Assembly: GCF_900169275.1 (NCBI RefSeq)
Contig: NZ_FXZC01000003.1
Coordinates: forward strand, 496,001-560,000
Direction of reading: 5' to 3'
Source: Brevibacterium casei CIP 102111
GTDB taxonomy: Bacteria; Actinomycetota; Actinomycetes; Actinomycetales; Brevibacteriaceae
Length of the DNA: 64,000 bases
Below the pieces are notes generated by a model that was given only the letters and a program-made list of their open reading frames with translations, ran no database searches and was not told the DNA's origin. Positions 7,417 through 16,019 of the stretch are shown here, piece by piece (positions within the stretch are counted from its first letter, which is position 1; every line of letters begins with the position of its first letter). The translations under genes were made by a program, and so were the position numbers.

Positions 7417-10400
7417 GTGCTGCACACTGACACCGATCTCGAAGCGCTGACGACCCGCTCGGTCGACACGGTCCGCAAATGGCTGCGGGTCGCGACGAAC
7501 AAGACGGCGGCGAAGAACCCCGCCGCGGAGCGCCTCTCGGCGGTCCTCTCCGATCCCAACGGGCTCGACTTCACCGTCGGCTTCGTCGACCGCGTCGTGC
7601 GCACCGATGACGTCCACGCCGCCGCCGACGCGCTGAACGAGGTCGGCAAGCTCGCGCCGGCGACGATGTCGGCTCTCGACCGTGCGCAGATCAAGGCCGG
7701 TGCAGCACTGGCGAAGGTGATGCCGCAGGTCGTCGTGCCCGCCGCCCGCACCCGCCTGCGCCAGATGGTCGGGCACATGGTCGTCGACGCCCGCGACAAG
7801 CAGTTCGGCTCGACCGTCGCCAAGCTCACCGGCGAGGGCCACCGACTCAACATCAACCTCCTCGGCGAGGCGGTCCTCGGTGACGCGGAAGCCGACCACC
7901 ACCTCGAGGAGACGCACCGTCTGCTCGCCCGCGACGACGTCGACTACGTCTCCGTCAAGGTCTCCTCGGTCGCCTCGCAGCTGTCGATGTGGGCCTTCGA
8001 CGACACCGTCGAGTACGTCGTCAACCGCCTCCGCCCCCTCTACGCGCAGGCCGCGAAGGCCCCGACGGGCGCGAAGTTCGTCAACCTCGACATGGAGGAG
8101 TACCGCGACCTCGAGCTCACGCTCGCCGTGTTCACCCGCCTGCTCTCCGAACCGGAGTTCAAGGACCTCGAGGCCGGCATCGTCATCCAGGCCTACCAGC
8201 CCGACGCGCTCGGAGCGATCCAGCGCCTGAGCGAGTTCGCCAGCCAGCGGGTGGCCGCCGGGGGTGCGGGGATCAAGGTCCGCCTCGTCAAGGGCGCGAA
8301 CCTCGCGATGGAGACCGTCCACGCCGAGGTCGCCGGCTGGCCGACGACGACGTGCGACTCGAAGCAGTCGACCGACGCCAACTACAAGCGCGTCCTCCAC
8401 TGGCTCTTCACCCCCGAGCGGATGGAAGGCCTGCGCATCGGCGTGGCCGGGCACAACCTCTTCGACATCGCCTTCGCCCACCACCTCTCCGTCGAGCGCG
8501 ACGTCACCTCCCGCGTCGAGTTCGAGATGCTCCAGGGCATGGCGACCGAGCAGGCCGCAGCCGTGACCGAGGACGTCGGCGACCTCCTCCTCTACGTCCC
8601 GGCCGTGCACCCGAAGGAGTTCGATGTCGCGATCTCCTACCTCGTGCGCCGCCTCGAGGAGAACTCCGCGACGGAGAACTTCATGTCCGGCATCTTCGAG
8701 CTCGCCAACGGCAACGAGATCTTCGACCGCGAAGCCGACCGCTTCCGCGCCTCGGTCGCCCAGCTCGAGGCCGAGCTCGCCGCCGACGGTGAGGCCGCTC
8801 CCGCGCCCAATCGCACGCAGGACCGTTCGGCCCCGCACGTTCCCGGTCCCGCCCAGGTCGTCTTCGCCAACGAACCCGACACCGATCCCTCCCTGCCGGC
8901 GAACCAGAAGTGGGTCAAGGAGATCATCGCCGAGGCGACCGCTCCCGGCTACCTCGAGACCCGCCCGCAGGCGCCGCGCATCGACACCACCGACGAACTC
9001 GATGCGATGATCGCCAAGGGCCGCGCCGCCGCCAAGGACTGGCGTGAGATGGGCGCTGCAGCCCGCGGGGAGATCCTCCACCGCGCCGCCGAGGTCTTCG
9101 CCGCCCGCCGCGGCGAGTTCATCGCCGTCGAGGCCGCTGAGGTCGGCAAGATGCCGTCACAGTCGGATCCGGAGATCTCCGAGGCCATCGACTTCATCCG
9201 CTACTACGCACTCCACGCACTCGAGCTCGAGAAGCTCGAGGGAGCGACGTTCCACCCGGACGAGATGGTCGTCGTCACCCCGCCGTGGAACTTCCCCATC
9301 GCGATCCCGACCGGCGGCACCGTCGCAGCGCTCGCCGCGGGTTCGGCCGTCATCCACAAGCCTTCGAAGCCGACGCCGTACTGCTCGGCGCTCATCGTCG
9401 AATGCCTGTGGGAGGCCGGTGTCCCCCGGGACGTCCTCCAGCTGTGCGCCCCGATCGAGCGGGAGCTCGGCCAGCACCTCGTCTCGCACCCGGATGTCGA
9501 CCGCGTCATCCTCACCGGTGCCTCGGAGACCGCGTCGCTGTTCAAGTCGTTCCGTCCCGAACTCCACGTCAACGCGGAGACCTCGGGCAAGAACGCGCTC
9601 GTCGTCACCCCGGCCGCCGACCGCGACCTCGCGGTCGCCGACCTCGTCTACTCGGCGTTCGGCCATGCCGGACAGAAGTGCTCGGCCGCCTCTCTGGGCA
9701 TCATGGTCGGGTCGACGTACGACTCGGAGCGCTACCGCAAGCAGCTCGTCGACGCCGCGTCCTCGATGGTCGTCGACTGGCCGGTCAACCTCTCGGCGAC
9801 GATGGGCCCGCTGACCGAGGATCCCTCGGACAAGCTGCGCCGTGCGCTGACGACGCTCGAGCCCGGCGAGTCGTGGCTGCTCGAGCCCAAGCAGCTCGAC
9901 GACACCGGTCGCCTGTGGAGCCCGGGCATCAAGGAGGGCGTCAAGCCGGGATCGTTCTTCCACCTCACCGAGGTGTTCGGTCCCGTGCTCGGCCTCATGC
10001 ATGCGAAGGACCTCGACGAGGCGATCGAGTTCCAGAACGCCGTCGACTTCGGTCTCACCGGAGGCATCCACTCCCTCGACCCCGAGGAGGTCCGTGAGTG
10101 GATCGACCGCGTCGAGGTCGGCAACGCCTACATCAACCGCGGCATCACCGGAGCGATCGTCCAGCGCCAGTCCTTCGGCGGCTGGAAGCAGTCCTCGGTC
10201 GGGCTCGGTTCGAAGGCCGGCGGTCCGAACTACCTCATGCTCTTCGGCCACTACACCGACGATCCGGCGACCCTGCCGGGTTCGGTCGGCGGCGGGCAGA
10301 GCCTCGAGCGGGCCCAGGCCGATGACAAGCGCTGGTTCGAGGCCGAGTTCGGTGCGGCCAAGGACCACACGGGTCTGCGCTCGGAGGCGAACATCTTCCG

Positions 10401-10848
10401 CTACCGTCCGCGTCCCGTCACCCTGCGCGTAACCTCGGCCGCGACCGTCTTCGACTTCAAGCGCTCGCTCTCGGCAGCCGCGACCGTCGGGTCGACGGTG
10501 CAGCTGAGCGTCGCCGAGGACGTCTCGGCCGATGTGAAGATCGCCGTCACCGAGGCGGGGGTGCCCTCCCGCACCGAATCGGCCGGGGTCTTCGCGACGA
10601 TGGTCGCCGACGGCAGGTACGACGACACCGTCGGTGCCCGCATCCGCGTGCTCGGCGACTTTGAGCCGGAGCTGCTCGCCGCTGCGGCGAAGCGTCCCGA
10701 GGTCGCCGTCATCGACGAGCCCGTCACCTCCTCGGGTCGGGTCGAGCTGCGCTACTACGTGCAGGAGCAGGCCGTGTCGATGACGCTGCACCGCTTCGGC
10801 AACCCGAGCCGTGACTTCCACGAGCTCGCCGCCGAACTCAAGGCGTGA
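7417..10848 (+). CDS. putA: Bifunctional proline dehydrogenase / L-glutamate gamma-semialdehyde dehydrogenase
   Basis: A 1143-residue flavoenzyme that oxidises proline to pyrroline-5-carboxylate (FAD) and then glutamate semialdehyde to glutamate (NAD+). The proline dehydrogenase barrel spans about residues 130-440 (for example VKVSSVASQLS, IKVRLVKGANLA). The aldehyde dehydrogenase follows at about 500-970, with TPPWNFP, catalytic Glu721 in NAETSGKN and nucleophile Cys755 in GQKCSAAS; ~150 residues follow. It lacks the N-terminal ribbon-helix-helix of E. coli PutA, so it is not self-repressing. GTG at 7417 follows AAGGACGGATAGCAG. It is divergent from the composite regulator and ends in a strong terminator. 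Confidence 0.95.
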   Translation: MLHTDTDLEALTTRSVDTVRKWLRVATNKTAAKNPAAERLSAVLSDPNGLDFTVGFVDRVVRTDDVHAAADALNEVGKLAPATMSALDRAQIKAGAALAKVMPQVVVPAARTRLRQMVGHMVVDARDKQFGSTVAKLTGEGHRLNINLLGEAVLGDAEADHHLEETHRLLARDDVDYVSVKVSSVASQLSMWAFDDTVEYVVNRLRPLYAQAAKAPTGAKFVNLDMEEYRDLELTLAVFTRLLSEPEFKDLEAGIVIQAYQPDALGAIQRLSEFASQRVAAGGAGIKVRLVKGANLAMETVHAEVAGWPTTTCDSKQSTDANYKRVLHWLFTPERMEGLRIGVAGHNLFDIAFAHHLSVERDVTSRVEFEMLQGMATEQAAAVTEDVGDLLLYVPAVHPKEFDVAISYLVRRLEENSATENFMSGIFELANGNEIFDREADRFRASVAQLEAELAADGEAAPAPNRTQDRSAPHVPGPAQVVFANEPDTDPSLPANQKWVKEIIAEATAPGYLETRPQAPRIDTTDELDAMIAKGRAAAKDWREMGAAARGEILHRAAEVFAARRGEFIAVEAAEVGKMPSQSDPEISEAIDFIRYYALHALELEKLEGATFHPDEMVVVTPPWNFPIAIPTGGTVAALAAGSAVIHKPSKPTPYCSALIVECLWEAGVPRDVLQLCAPIERELGQHLVSHPDVDRVILTGASETASLFKSFRPELHVNAETSGKNALVVTPAADRDLAVADLVYSAFGHAGQKCSAASLGIMVGSTYDSERYRKQLVDAASSMVVDWPVNLSATMGPLTEDPSDKLRRALTTLEPGESWLLEPKQLDDTGRLWSPGIKEGVKPGSFFHLTEVFGPVLGLMHAKDLDEAIEFQNAVDFGLTGGIHSLDPEEVREWIDRVEVGNAYINRGITGAIVQRQSFGGWKQSSVGLGSKAGGPNYLMLFGHYTDDPATLPGSVGGGQSLERAQADDKRWFEAEFGAAKDHTGLRSEANIFRYRPRPVTLRVTSAATVFDFKRSLSAAATVGSTVQLSVAEDVSADVKIAVTEAGVPSRTESAGVFATMVADGRYDDTVGARIRVLGDFEPELLAAAAKRPEVAVIDEPVTSSGRVELRYYVQEQAVSMTLHRFGNPSRDFHELAAELKA

Positions 10849-10878
10849 TCACCCGAGCCTGATCACCCCAGCGACCCA

Positions 10879-10920
10879 AAGGGCGCTCAGCCACCTTGCG
10901 AGAGGTGGCTGAGCGCCCTT
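10879..10920 (+). terminator. Strong intrinsic terminator after putA
   Basis: A perfect 18-bp stem (10879-10896 with 10903-10920) with a six-base loop TGCGAG. The stem starts AAGGGCGCTC and closes GAGCGCCCTT. No long T run follows, as is common in high-G+C genomes. Confidence 0.9.
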
Positions 10921-10931
10921 CGGGTTGCCGC

Positions 10932-10937
10932 TAGAGT
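10932..10937 (+). promoter_or_regulatory. Candidate -10 box, leaderless start of HAD gene
   Basis: TAGAGT ends six bases before the GTG at 10944, and no Shine-Dalgarno sequence precedes that GTG. It lies directly behind the putA terminator, so this gene has its own promoter. Confidence 0.5.
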
Positions 10938-10943
10938 TACGCT

Positions 10944-11624
10944 GTGACTCTTCGACAGACCATTCCTCTCGGCGGTGCGATCTTCGACTGCGACGGCATC
11001 CTCGTCGACTCCGAGCAGCCGTGGATCGACCTCATGGCCGCCTACCTCGACCGCCTCGGTGCCGGTGGGGTTCCCGCGGAGTCGTTCCGGGGGTTGACCG
11101 GCGCCGAGGCGGCGGAGCAGCTGCGGCGCGTGAGCTCCGAAGTCGAGGCCGGCAGTGGGACTGCGCCGACGGCGGCCGAGGTCGACCGTGACTACACGGC
11201 CGCCCTCGCCGAGGTGTTCTCCCCCATGCCGGGGGCACCGGAACTCGACCGGGCGCTCTCGGGCACCGTCCCCATCGCTGTCGCGAGCAACGGCCGCGGC
11301 GACGATGTCCGCGGACTCCTCGACCGAGCGGGACTGCTCGGGTTCTTCGATGCGATCGTCACGATCGACGACGTCGAGCAGGGGAAGCCGGCACCCGACG
11401 TCTATCTCCGTGCGGCTGAGAAGTTGGGGCTCGCCGCCGCGACGGCGGTCGCCTTCGAGGACTCCCCCGTCGGATCACAGGCAGCCACCGCCGCCGGCTG
11501 CACGGTCATCGGCATCAACGCCGACCCGCAGATCCCCCTAGCCGCCGAGGTGCGGCTCTCCGACATGGGGAAGGTGCGATTCGACGCAGCGGAGAAAGCC
11601 GTGATCGTCGATCCGCAGGGCTGA
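10944..11624 (+). CDS. HAD-superfamily phosphatase (beta-phosphoglucomutase-like)
   Basis: A 226-residue HAD subfamily IA enzyme. Motif I is FDCDGILVDSE (nucleophile Asp), motif II is VASNGR, the motif III lysine sits in EQGKPAPDVYL and motif IV is VAFEDSPVGSQAA. A helical cap lies between motifs I and II. Members hydrolyse or isomerise small phosphate esters; the substrate cannot be read from sequence. GTG at 10944 is chosen because the motif I strand follows after ~12 residues and a -10 box lies at leaderless spacing. It precedes the PHO-box nuclease but is separated from it by a promoter region, so it need not be co-regulated. Confidence 0.87.
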   Translation: MTLRQTIPLGGAIFDCDGILVDSEQPWIDLMAAYLDRLGAGGVPAESFRGLTGAEAAEQLRRVSSEVEAGSGTAPTAAEVDRDYTAALAEVFSPMPGAPELDRALSGTVPIAVASNGRGDDVRGLLDRAGLLGFFDAIVTIDDVEQGKPAPDVYLRAAEKLGLAAATAVAFEDSPVGSQAATAAGCTVIGINADPQIPLAAEVRLSDMGKVRFDAAEKAVIVDPQG

Positions 11625-11701
11625 CAGCGCGGCTCCCCGCCCATGTCCTGACCTCCATGTAGGCTCGGTCACACTTCCAGCATTCAGTGGACTTCCCGAG
11701 T

Positions 11702-11719
11702 GTTCACATCGCGTTCACA
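11702..11719 (+). promoter_or_regulatory. PHO box (PhoP-type direct repeat) upstream of extracellular nuclease
   Basis: Two identical GTTCACA heptamers at 11702-11708 and 11713-11719, separated by TCGC, giving an 11-bp period. PhoP boxes of Actinobacteria (best described in Streptomyces) are 11-bp direct repeats with a conserved GTTCACC-like heptamer. The site is ~92 bases before the nuclease start. It is the only tandem GTTCAC pair I found in the window. Confidence 0.7.
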
Positions 11720-11810
11720 TGGTTGCCGTCGTCGCCTCCATGGGGCCCGATAGTGTGCAAGGGTTCCTGCCTCTGTGACTCCGTGTGCCATCGTGACCCG
11801 AAAGGCCTCC

Positions 11811-14681
11811 ATGAAAGTCTCGACCACCCTCTCCTCCGCAGCTGTCCTCGGCCTCGTCGCCGGTATCGGTCTCGTCGCGCCGACCGGCCCGGCCGCAGCA
11901 GCCGTCAGCCCGCACATCAGCGAGATCGGCTACACCCTCGATGCCGACTTCATCGAGATCGCCGCTGATCCGGGCACCGATCTCTCCGGGTGGACGATCG
12001 GCTCGGTCACCCGTGGCGGCAGCGTCCAGGCCGCCGAGAACGCCGTCACGGTTCCCGACGGCACAACCGTCGGCGACTCCGGGGCGCTGGCGATCGAGGT
12101 GCCGATCACGAACTCCGTGAAGTCCGGTTCCGCCGCTGACGGCGAGTACGGCTCCTCGGCGTTCGCGATCGACGACTCGGGCAGCCTCATCGACTTCGAC
12201 CAGATCGGCGGAGTCACAGGCGGCAGGGGTGTGACGGGGAAGTCAGGGACGTACACCCCGGATCCCGTCGTCGACCAGGAGGCCGAGCCGACTGGTGCCG
12301 TCGCGGCAGGCGGGCAGTCGATCCAATTCGTCGACGGCTCGTGGACCTCGGCTCCCCCGACCCCGAACGTGCTGCCCGACGGTAACGGCGGGGAGAACCC
12401 CGAGCCCAGGGAGATCACCCCGATCGCCGACATCCAGGGCACCGGCGCGGAGAGTCCGCTGCAGGGCCAGACGGTGAGGACCCGCGGCGTCGTCACCGCC
12501 GCCTACCCGAGCGGTGGGCTCGGCGGCTACTACGTGCAGACGCCCGGCACCGGGGGCGCCGAGGACGCGACCCCGGGGGCCTCCGACGGCATCTTCGTCT
12601 ACTCCCCCGACACCGTGGGCGACATCAGCATCGGCGACCACCTCGAACTCACCGGCACCGTGTCCGAACGCTACGGCCAGACCCAGATGAGCGTCGCCGC
12701 CTCCGGTGCGACGACCCTCGACGAACCCGCCGAGGCGGTCAAGCCCGTCGAGGAGGCGTTCCCCACCGGCGATGCCGAGCGCGAGGCGCTTGAGGGCATG
12801 CTCCTCCAGCCGAGCGGTGAGCTCACCGTGACCGACAACTACAACACGAACACCTACGGCGAGGTCACGCTCGCCACCGGCGACGGGGTCCTGCGCCAGC
12901 CCACCGATGTCGCCCGTCCCGGCAGCGCCGAGGCGAAGGCCATCGAGGAGGAGAACCTCGCCCGCGAGGTTGTCCTCGACGACGGTGCGACGGTCGACTA
13001 CCTCAAGAGCGACAAGGACGTCCCGCTGCCCTACCTCACCGAGGATGCTCCCGTCCGCGTCGGGGCGAGCGCGACGTTCACCTCGCCCGTCGTCCTCGGC
13101 TTCGACCACAGCAAGTGGCGGTTCCAGCCGTTGACGCGTCTGACCGGGGCCAACGCCGAGGCGGTCCAGCCGGCGACGTTCACGAACACCCGACAGGACA
13201 CGCCTGAGGCGGTCGGCGGCCAGGTCAGTCTCGCGGCATTCAACGTCCTCAACTACTTCACGACGACCGGTGACCAGGTCCCCGGCTGCACGTTCTACGA
13301 GGACCGCGAGGGCAACCCGATCACGGTCCGCGGGGGCTGCGATGCCCGCGGTGCGGCGACCGCTGAGAGCCTCGAGCGCCAGGAGACGAAGATCGTCACC
13401 GCGATCAACACCCTCGACGCCTCCGTCGTCTCGCTCATGGAGATCGAGAACTCAGCGAGGTTCGGCGACGACCGCGACGCCGCGCTGAAGACGCTCGTCG
13501 ACCGCCTCAACGAGGCGGCCGGGTCGGAGAAGTGGGCCTTCGTCCCCTCCCCGGAGAAGGTTCCCGCCGACGAGGACGTCATCCGCACTGCGCAGATCTA
13601 TCAGCCCGCCGAGGTGGCCCCGCAGGGTGAGTCCGTCATCCTCGACGACCAAGACGCCTTCTCCAATGCGCGCGAACCGCTCGCCCAGGCCTACGCCCCG
13701 AAGGATGCCTCCGGCACCCCGGAGGCCGAGAAGACCTTCGTCACCGTGTCGAACCACTTCAAGTCGAAGGGCTCGGGCGAGGGCCCAGGCAACGAGGACA
13801 CCGGTGACGGGCAGGGCTTCTCGAACGCCGACCGCGTCAAGCAGGCGAAATCGCTCGTCGACTTCGCCGGCGAACAGCAGAAAGCAGCGGACTCCGACTA
13901 CGTCTACCTCCTCGGCGACTTCAACTCGTACACGCAGGAGGACCCGATGCAGGTCCTCTACGAGTCCGGGTACAAGGACGTCGGTTCGGAGATGACGGAC
14001 AAGTCGACGTACGTCTTCAAGGGTCGGACGGGCAGCCTCGACCATATCCTCGCCCTCGACACCTCCGGGACCGCAGGCACCGGCAGCCAGGCGGACCTGC
14101 CGACGAGCGCGTTCGACGCGGTCACCGGAGCCGACATCTGGAGCATCAACTCCGTCGAACCGCTCGCCTTCGAGTACAGCCGCTTCAACTACAACATCAG
14201 CGACCTCTACGAGCCGAATCAGTTCCGCGCCTCTGACCACGATCCCGTTCTCGTCGGTCTCTTCGACGAGGACAGCAGCGGCGGAGGTGATGACGCCGAC
14301 GGCGCCCAGGCGAACGCCACGGCGGACGACAACGGCGCGGAGAACGATGCCGAGGCCGACGGCTCGCAGGACAATGGGAACGCCGACGGCGGACAGGACG
14401 ATTCCGACGGCGATCAGGGCAGTGCCGACTCCGACGGTTCGCAGAACGATGCTGACGAGGACGGCGGCAGGCAGGGCTCTTCAGCCGGCGCGAACTCCGG
14501 CAGCACCGCGAATGGGACCTCGGCGAATGGGACCTCCGCGAGCGATGCAGGCCGCGGCGGGAACCTCCCGCGGACCGGTTCCGAGCTCACCGCGCCGGTG
14601 TCGATCGCGGCGGGCCTCTTGCTCGTCGGAGCCGCAGCCGTGGCAATCGCTCGGCGTCGCAAGGCGAGTGCCGAGCACTGA
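11811..14681 (+). CDS. LPXTG-anchored extracellular nuclease (ExeM/NucH type)
   Basis: A 956-residue secreted DNase. A Sec signal peptide (MKVSTTLSSAAVLG... to GPAAAA) is followed by a lamin-tail-like domain (~30-160), an OB-fold-like region around ITPIADIQGTG to VSERYGQTQMSV (~200-300), and an endonuclease/exonuclease/phosphatase domain from ~465 to 810. The last shows AFNVLNYF, LMEIEN, VSNHFKSKG, LLGDFNSY and the closing SDHDPVL. A ~100-residue Asp/Asn/Gly/Ser-rich wall spacer then leads to LPRTG, a hydrophobic helix and the RRRK tail of a sortase substrate. Start ATG 11811 has GAAAGG upstream; a GTG at 11775 would spoil the signal peptide. A PHO box upstream suggests phosphate scavenging from DNA. 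Confidence 0.93.
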   Translation: MKVSTTLSSAAVLGLVAGIGLVAPTGPAAAAVSPHISEIGYTLDADFIEIAADPGTDLSGWTIGSVTRGGSVQAAENAVTVPDGTTVGDSGALAIEVPITNSVKSGSAADGEYGSSAFAIDDSGSLIDFDQIGGVTGGRGVTGKSGTYTPDPVVDQEAEPTGAVAAGGQSIQFVDGSWTSAPPTPNVLPDGNGGENPEPREITPIADIQGTGAESPLQGQTVRTRGVVTAAYPSGGLGGYYVQTPGTGGAEDATPGASDGIFVYSPDTVGDISIGDHLELTGTVSERYGQTQMSVAASGATTLDEPAEAVKPVEEAFPTGDAEREALEGMLLQPSGELTVTDNYNTNTYGEVTLATGDGVLRQPTDVARPGSAEAKAIEEENLAREVVLDDGATVDYLKSDKDVPLPYLTEDAPVRVGASATFTSPVVLGFDHSKWRFQPLTRLTGANAEAVQPATFTNTRQDTPEAVGGQVSLAAFNVLNYFTTTGDQVPGCTFYEDREGNPITVRGGCDARGAATAESLERQETKIVTAINTLDASVVSLMEIENSARFGDDRDAALKTLVDRLNEAAGSEKWAFVPSPEKVPADEDVIRTAQIYQPAEVAPQGESVILDDQDAFSNAREPLAQAYAPKDASGTPEAEKTFVTVSNHFKSKGSGEGPGNEDTGDGQGFSNADRVKQAKSLVDFAGEQQKAADSDYVYLLGDFNSYTQEDPMQVLYESGYKDVGSEMTDKSTYVFKGRTGSLDHILALDTSGTAGTGSQADLPTSAFDAVTGADIWSINSVEPLAFEYSRFNYNISDLYEPNQFRASDHDPVLVGLFDEDSSGGGDDADGAQANATADDNGAENDAEADGSQDNGNADGGQDDSDGDQGSADSDGSQNDADEDGGRQGSSAGANSGSTANGTSANGTSASDAGRGGNLPRTGSELTAPVSIAAGLLLVGAAAVAIARRRKASAEH

Positions 14682-14739
14682 TCTCGCCGACGCGCTGATG
14701 CAGCCACAGCACTGACCCAGTCGCAGCCCCGAGCAGACT

Positions 14740-14771
14740 GTGAGCCCCGGACCGCTCGGTCCGGGGCTCAC
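14740..14771 (+). terminator. Intrinsic terminator between nuclease and prpF-like gene
   Basis: A perfect 14-bp stem (14740-14753 with 14758-14771) around a GCTC loop. It lies between two convergent genes and could stop transcription from both sides. Confidence 0.85.
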
Positions 14772-14843
14772 GCCTGTCTCGGCCCGTGTCATCTCCGAGC
14801 CACAGCCCACGACAGCAGCATTCTCAGTCCGGGACGGCGAGTC

Positions 14844-16019
14844 TCAGTCCGGGACAGCGACCTGTCCGCGCATGAGCACGCGCGCGGTGCGGAAGAGGGA
14901 CGCCGCGGTGACCGACCCGGTGTTCTCATCGCGCACAGCGGCGGCCGTGACGACACCGGAGGGCGTGCCGATCCTCAGTTCGGGTCCTGCCGGAGGGCGT
15001 TCGGAGCGGGTGAGGATGAGATTGACGATCGTGTCGGGCACGAGGGCCGCGGCCGCCAGGCACATCGCTGCGGTGCCGGGAACGGCCCTGTGCGCCTGCC
15101 CCATCGAGATCACCCGGACGACGATGTCGGCGTCCTCCGCGGCGAGCGTCGTCTCGTCGAGGAGACGCGTCGGCGTCGGAGGGGTGACGACGGCGACCTT
15201 GGGCACGACCTGCGGAGCGGTCTCCCGGGTCTCGCTCAGCCCCATGCGCACGGCCGCGTTCCGCCGGAGGTCGTCGATGACGCGCATCGCAGGTCCGTCG
15301 GCGTCGATCCTCTCGGGCAGCTCGTCTCCGTTCAGGCCGACAGCCGCGGCGGGGACGATGACGAGCGGAAGCGTCGCATCGATGAGGGTGGCATCGAACA
15401 TGATCCCATCGGCATCGATCGATTCGCTCGCCTTCCCGGTCGGCAGGAGCGCACCGGTCCTGCTGCCTGCAGGGTCAGGGTAGATGAGCTCGATCGGCGC
15501 GCCTGTGCCGCGTACTCCCGGGAGGGTGAAGTCGCCGTCGACGGCGGCCTGACCGCCCTCGACGGTGAGTCCGACGTCGACGAGCTTGCCCGTGTTCGTG
15601 TTGAAGAGGCGGAAGACGTGCCATCCGTCGCCGGCGTCGATGAGCCCGGCGAGCAGGCCGAAAGGGACGACTCCGGAGGAGAGGTTGCCGCAGTTGCCGG
15701 AGTAGTCGACGGTCGCCTCAGTGATCTCGACCTGCGCAAACGTGTAGTCGAGGTCGACGCCGGGACGCTCGGAGGCGGAGACGACCATGACCTTCGACAG
15801 GGACGAGATCCCGCCGCCCATGCCGTCGAGCTGACGGCCGAAGGCGTCCGGCGAGCCCATCACGGCCGTGAAGATCGCATCCCACGCGGAGCGGTCTCGG
15901 CCCGCGGAGGGATCATCTCCACCCGTGTCGTCCGCGAGCGGCGGGAGGTCGTCGGCGCGGAAGAACACGCCCTTGCTCGTCCCGCCGCGGACGAAGGCGG
16001 CGTCGATCCATCGCGTCAT
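14844..16019 (-). CDS. PrpF-family isomerase/tautomerase (2-methylaconitate or 4-oxalomesaconate type)
   Basis: A 391-residue member of the PrpF family (diaminopimelate epimerase fold). The N-terminal FVRGGTSKGVFFRADDLP signature is present, as is YSGNCGN, which carries the probable catalytic Cys. Known members isomerise 2-methyl-trans-aconitate (PrpF) or tautomerise 4-oxalomesaconate (GalD). It is the last gene of the mdlC operon; its ATG overlaps the MFS stop by four bases (ATGA), implying translational coupling. No aconitase or methylcitrate gene is near, so a side role in aromatic acid breakdown is more likely than propionate metabolism. An open frame continues upstream to 16391 but only through the MFS gene in another frame. 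Confidence 0.85.
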   Translation of the reverse strand: MTRWIDAAFVRGGTSKGVFFRADDLPPLADDTGGDDPSAGRDRSAWDAIFTAVMGSPDAFGRQLDGMGGGISSLSKVMVVSASERPGVDLDYTFAQVEITEATVDYSGNCGNLSSGVVPFGLLAGLIDAGDGWHVFRLFNTNTGKLVDVGLTVEGGQAAVDGDFTLPGVRGTGAPIELIYPDPAGSRTGALLPTGKASESIDADGIMFDATLIDATLPLVIVPAAAVGLNGDELPERIDADGPAMRVIDDLRRNAAVRMGLSETRETAPQVVPKVAVVTPPTPTRLLDETTLAAEDADIVVRVISMGQAHRAVPGTAAMCLAAAALVPDTIVNLILTRSERPPAGPELRIGTPSGVVTAAAVRDENTGSVTAASLFRTARVLMRGQVAVPD

